From an uncultured Clostridia bacterium (GTDB lineage Bacteria > Bacillota > Clostridia > Christensenellales > UBA1242), in the NCBI GenBank assembly GCA_944372715.1, contig CALVZZ010000039.1, positions 1 to 7,485 on the forward strand: 7,485 nt of DNA, given 5' to 3'. Below, in pieces: positions 6,790 through 7,485 of this stretch (positions are counted from its first letter, which is position 1; every line of letters begins with the position of its first letter). The notes under the pieces are model-generated. The model ran no database searches and was not told the origin of the DNA. It was given only the letters and a program-made list of their open reading frames with translations. Position numbers and translations under genes: made by a program.

Positions 6790-6864
6790 GTCCTCTTAGT
6801 TAAACGGATATAACAAGCCCCTCCTAAGGGCTAGTTAGGGGTTCGATTCCCTTAGGGGACGCCA
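6790..6864 (+). tRNA. tRNA-Arg, anticodon CCU (reads AGG)
   Basis: A complete 75-nt cloverleaf with encoded CCA. The acceptor stem GTCCTCT pairs with AGGGGAC (one GU pair). The D stem is GTTA/TAAC around AACGGATA. The anticodon stem AGCCC/GGGCT encloses loop CTCCTAA with anticodon CCT. The variable region is the short AGTT. The T stem AGGGG/CCCTT encloses TTCGATT, and G73 precedes CCA. The CCU anticodon and the discriminator G agree with arginine. It is a single gene with its own promoter and terminator, not part of a tRNA cluster. Confidence 0.96.
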
Positions 6865-6870
6865 CTTTTG

Positions 6871-6898
6871 TAGGCAAATTGTTTTGCCTATTTTTTTT
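6871..6898 (+). terminator. Rho-independent terminator after tRNA-Arg
   Basis: The perfect 8-bp stem TAGGCAAA/TTTGCCTA has a 4-nt loop (TTGT) and is followed by eight T residues (6891-6898). It starts 6 nt after the tRNA CCA. Confidence 0.93.
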
Positions 6899-7044
6899 GT
6901 TTTCACCTGTGTATGTTCTTTTTCTTATATGTTCGCTTTATTGTTTGATTTTTGTAACTTGTCTTTTTTCTTTTCAATTTTTTTTGTAAGACTTTTGTTT
7001 GCTCTTTGCGTTTAAAAAGTTGTTTGTTTGTCTATATTTGTTGT
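6899..7044 (+). other. T-rich gap with no recognisable gene, upstream of spoVAE
   Basis: By hand count, 6891-7044 (including the terminator T-run) is about 62% T and only about 13% A on the + strand, a much stronger strand bias than in neighbouring gaps. Stop codons break every frame I checked on the - strand, and I find no remnant of spoVAD or another gene. There is no Shine-Dalgarno sequence before the spoVAE start and no clear sigma-A or sigma-G promoter. Confidence 0.6.
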
Positions 7045-7416
7045 ATGGAAACATTTTTAACTTATTTATATGTCTTTTTGGTGGGTGGACTTATTTGTAT
7101 GATAGGTCAAATTTTGATTATAAGGACAAAAATCACTTCGGCAAGAATTTTGGTTACTTTTGTCCTTGTGGGTGTTGTTTTGGAAGCTGTTGGAGTTTTC
7201 GATTACATCTCAGCTTTTGCTAAAGCTGGTGTTAATGTCCCTATAACAGGTTTTGGAGCTTCTCTTGCGAAGGGGGCAATTGGTGGTGTTAAGGCAAGGG
7301 GACTTATTGGCGCATTTACAGGTGGGTTGGAAGCTGTTGCAGGTGGAATTGCTGCTGCAGTGGGTTTTGCATTCTTGTTTTCTTTGATTTTTAGAGCACA
7401 CACAAAAAAGAATTGA
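7045..7416 (+). CDS. spoVAE: Stage V sporulation protein AE (SpoVAC/SpoVAEB family membrane protein)
   Basis: This is a component of the SpoVA complex in the inner spore membrane, which imports Ca-dipicolinic acid during sporulation and releases it at germination. The product is 123 aa, the size of the short SpoVAE/SpoVAEB proteins. The N-terminus YVFLVGGLICMIGQILI (9-25) is the family opening and first membrane segment. TSARILVTFVLVGVVLEAVG (31-50) is the second, VPITGFGASLAKGAIGGV (65-82) is a conserved glycine-rich segment, and GLEAVAGGIAAAVGFAFLFSLIF (94-116) is the last. The start ATG 7045 is chosen from family alignment because no ribosome site is visible. TTG at 7006 would add 13 unrelated residues, and ATG at 7099 would remove the VGG motif. 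SpoVAE usually follows spoVAC and spoVAD; here neither is adjacent and the gene stands alone after a tRNA. It is probably sigma-G controlled by analogy, but no promoter is recognised. Confidence 0.9.
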   Translation: METFLTYLYVFLVGGLICMIGQILIIRTKITSARILVTFVLVGVVLEAVGVFDYISAFAKAGVNVPITGFGASLAKGAIGGVKARGLIGAFTGGLEAVAGGIAAAVGFAFLFSLIFRAHTKKN

Positions 7417-7424
7417 AATTACTA

Positions 7425-7453
7425 TTGCAAAATTAAAATTTTTATGTTAAACT
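7425..7453 (+). promoter_or_regulatory. Promoter-like element for a gene beyond the right edge
   Basis: TTGCAA (7425-7430), a 17-bp spacer and TAAACT (7448-7453) are present, with TG at 7445-7446. Both hexamers and the spacing are identical to the tRNA-Arg promoter at 6744-6772. The predicted start is near 7460. Confidence 0.55.
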
Positions 7454-7470
7454 TACAGTGAAGTAAGTTT
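7449..7470. repeat. Perfect 8-bp inverted repeat overlapping the right-edge promoter
   Basis: AAACTTAC and GTAAGTTT are separated by AGTGAA. The repeat covers the -10 and the predicted start point, a typical operator position. It is not followed by a T-tract, so it is unlikely to be a terminator for spoVAE. Confidence 0.5.
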
Positions 7471-7474
7471 CTGC

Positions 7475-7485
7475 AGGGGGGAGAT
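7475..7485 (+). promoter_or_regulatory. Likely ribosome binding site of a gene starting past the window
   Basis: The purine-rich AGGGGGGAGAT ends the window and suits a start codon within about the next ten bases. The downstream gene cannot be identified. Confidence 0.45.

Noticed and set aside
6840..6864. tRNA-Arg 3' end as an integration (att) site
   Set aside because: No second copy of the tRNA 3' sequence, integrase or foreign-looking block is present in the window.
7010..7038. sigma-G promoter for spoVAE (GTTTA with a 17-bp gap)
   Set aside because: The -10 position reads CTATATT, which does not fit the CATnnTA-type pattern; too weak to call.
6958..7047. Possible 26-codon Lys/Asn-rich peptide on the - strand
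   Set aside because: There is no ribosome site, and the composition simply reflects the A-rich strand.
6999..7223. Cysteine- and aromatic-rich frame overlapping spoVAE on the + strand
   Set aside because: It is the other-frame shadow of spoVAE and its T-rich upstream, and it lacks a ribosome site.

Overview
The window is a stretch of AT-rich chromosome from an endospore-forming, low-GC Firmicute. It is most likely an uncultivated-type member of the Clostridia; I cannot name a genus. The evidence is AGGAGG-type ribosome sites, a ClpC with a UVR segment, long-form HPF, the rpmB / Asp23-family / fakA block, and two sporulation genes (spoVM and spoVAE). The gene content is core chromosomal. I see no prophage, insertion sequence, CRISPR array or defence cassette, and no candidate for a wholly new system.

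Layout. 1-987 is the 3' part of an MtaD/SsnA-type amidohydrolase whose N-terminus lies off the left edge. 1029-3485 is clpC and 3534-4064 is hpf, both on the + strand, ending at a hairpin terminator (4068-4095). 4149-4244 is a 31-codon gene with a GTG start and a strong ribosome site that I identify as spoVM. It converges on rpmB (4287-4469, - strand), and one bidirectional terminator (4256-4288) lies between them. The rpmB promoter (4510-4538, -) and the yloU promoter (4580-4608, +) diverge within a 226-bp gap. 4696-5046 is an Asp23/Gls24-family protein (YloU type, TTG start), followed after 6 bp by fakA (5053-6684) and a terminator (6686-6717). A tRNA-Arg(CCU) gene (6790-6864) has its own promoter and terminator. 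A 146-bp T-rich gap precedes spoVAE (7045-7416). The right edge holds a promoter-like element, an 8-bp inverted repeat and a ribosome-site-like sequence for a gene that starts outside the window.

How they fit together. ClpC (protein unfolding for ClpP) and HPF (ribosome dimerisation) are stress and stationary-phase functions. The spoVM, rpmB (opposite strand), yloU, fakA order is the arrangement known from Bacillus subtilis, which strongly supports the tiny spoVM call. SpoVM places the spore coat, SpoVAE belongs to the dipicolinic-acid channel, and FakA phosphorylates fatty acids. The most useful results are the easily missed spoVM, the isolated spoVAE with no visible Shine-Dalgarno sequence, and the inverted repeats lying over two promoters.
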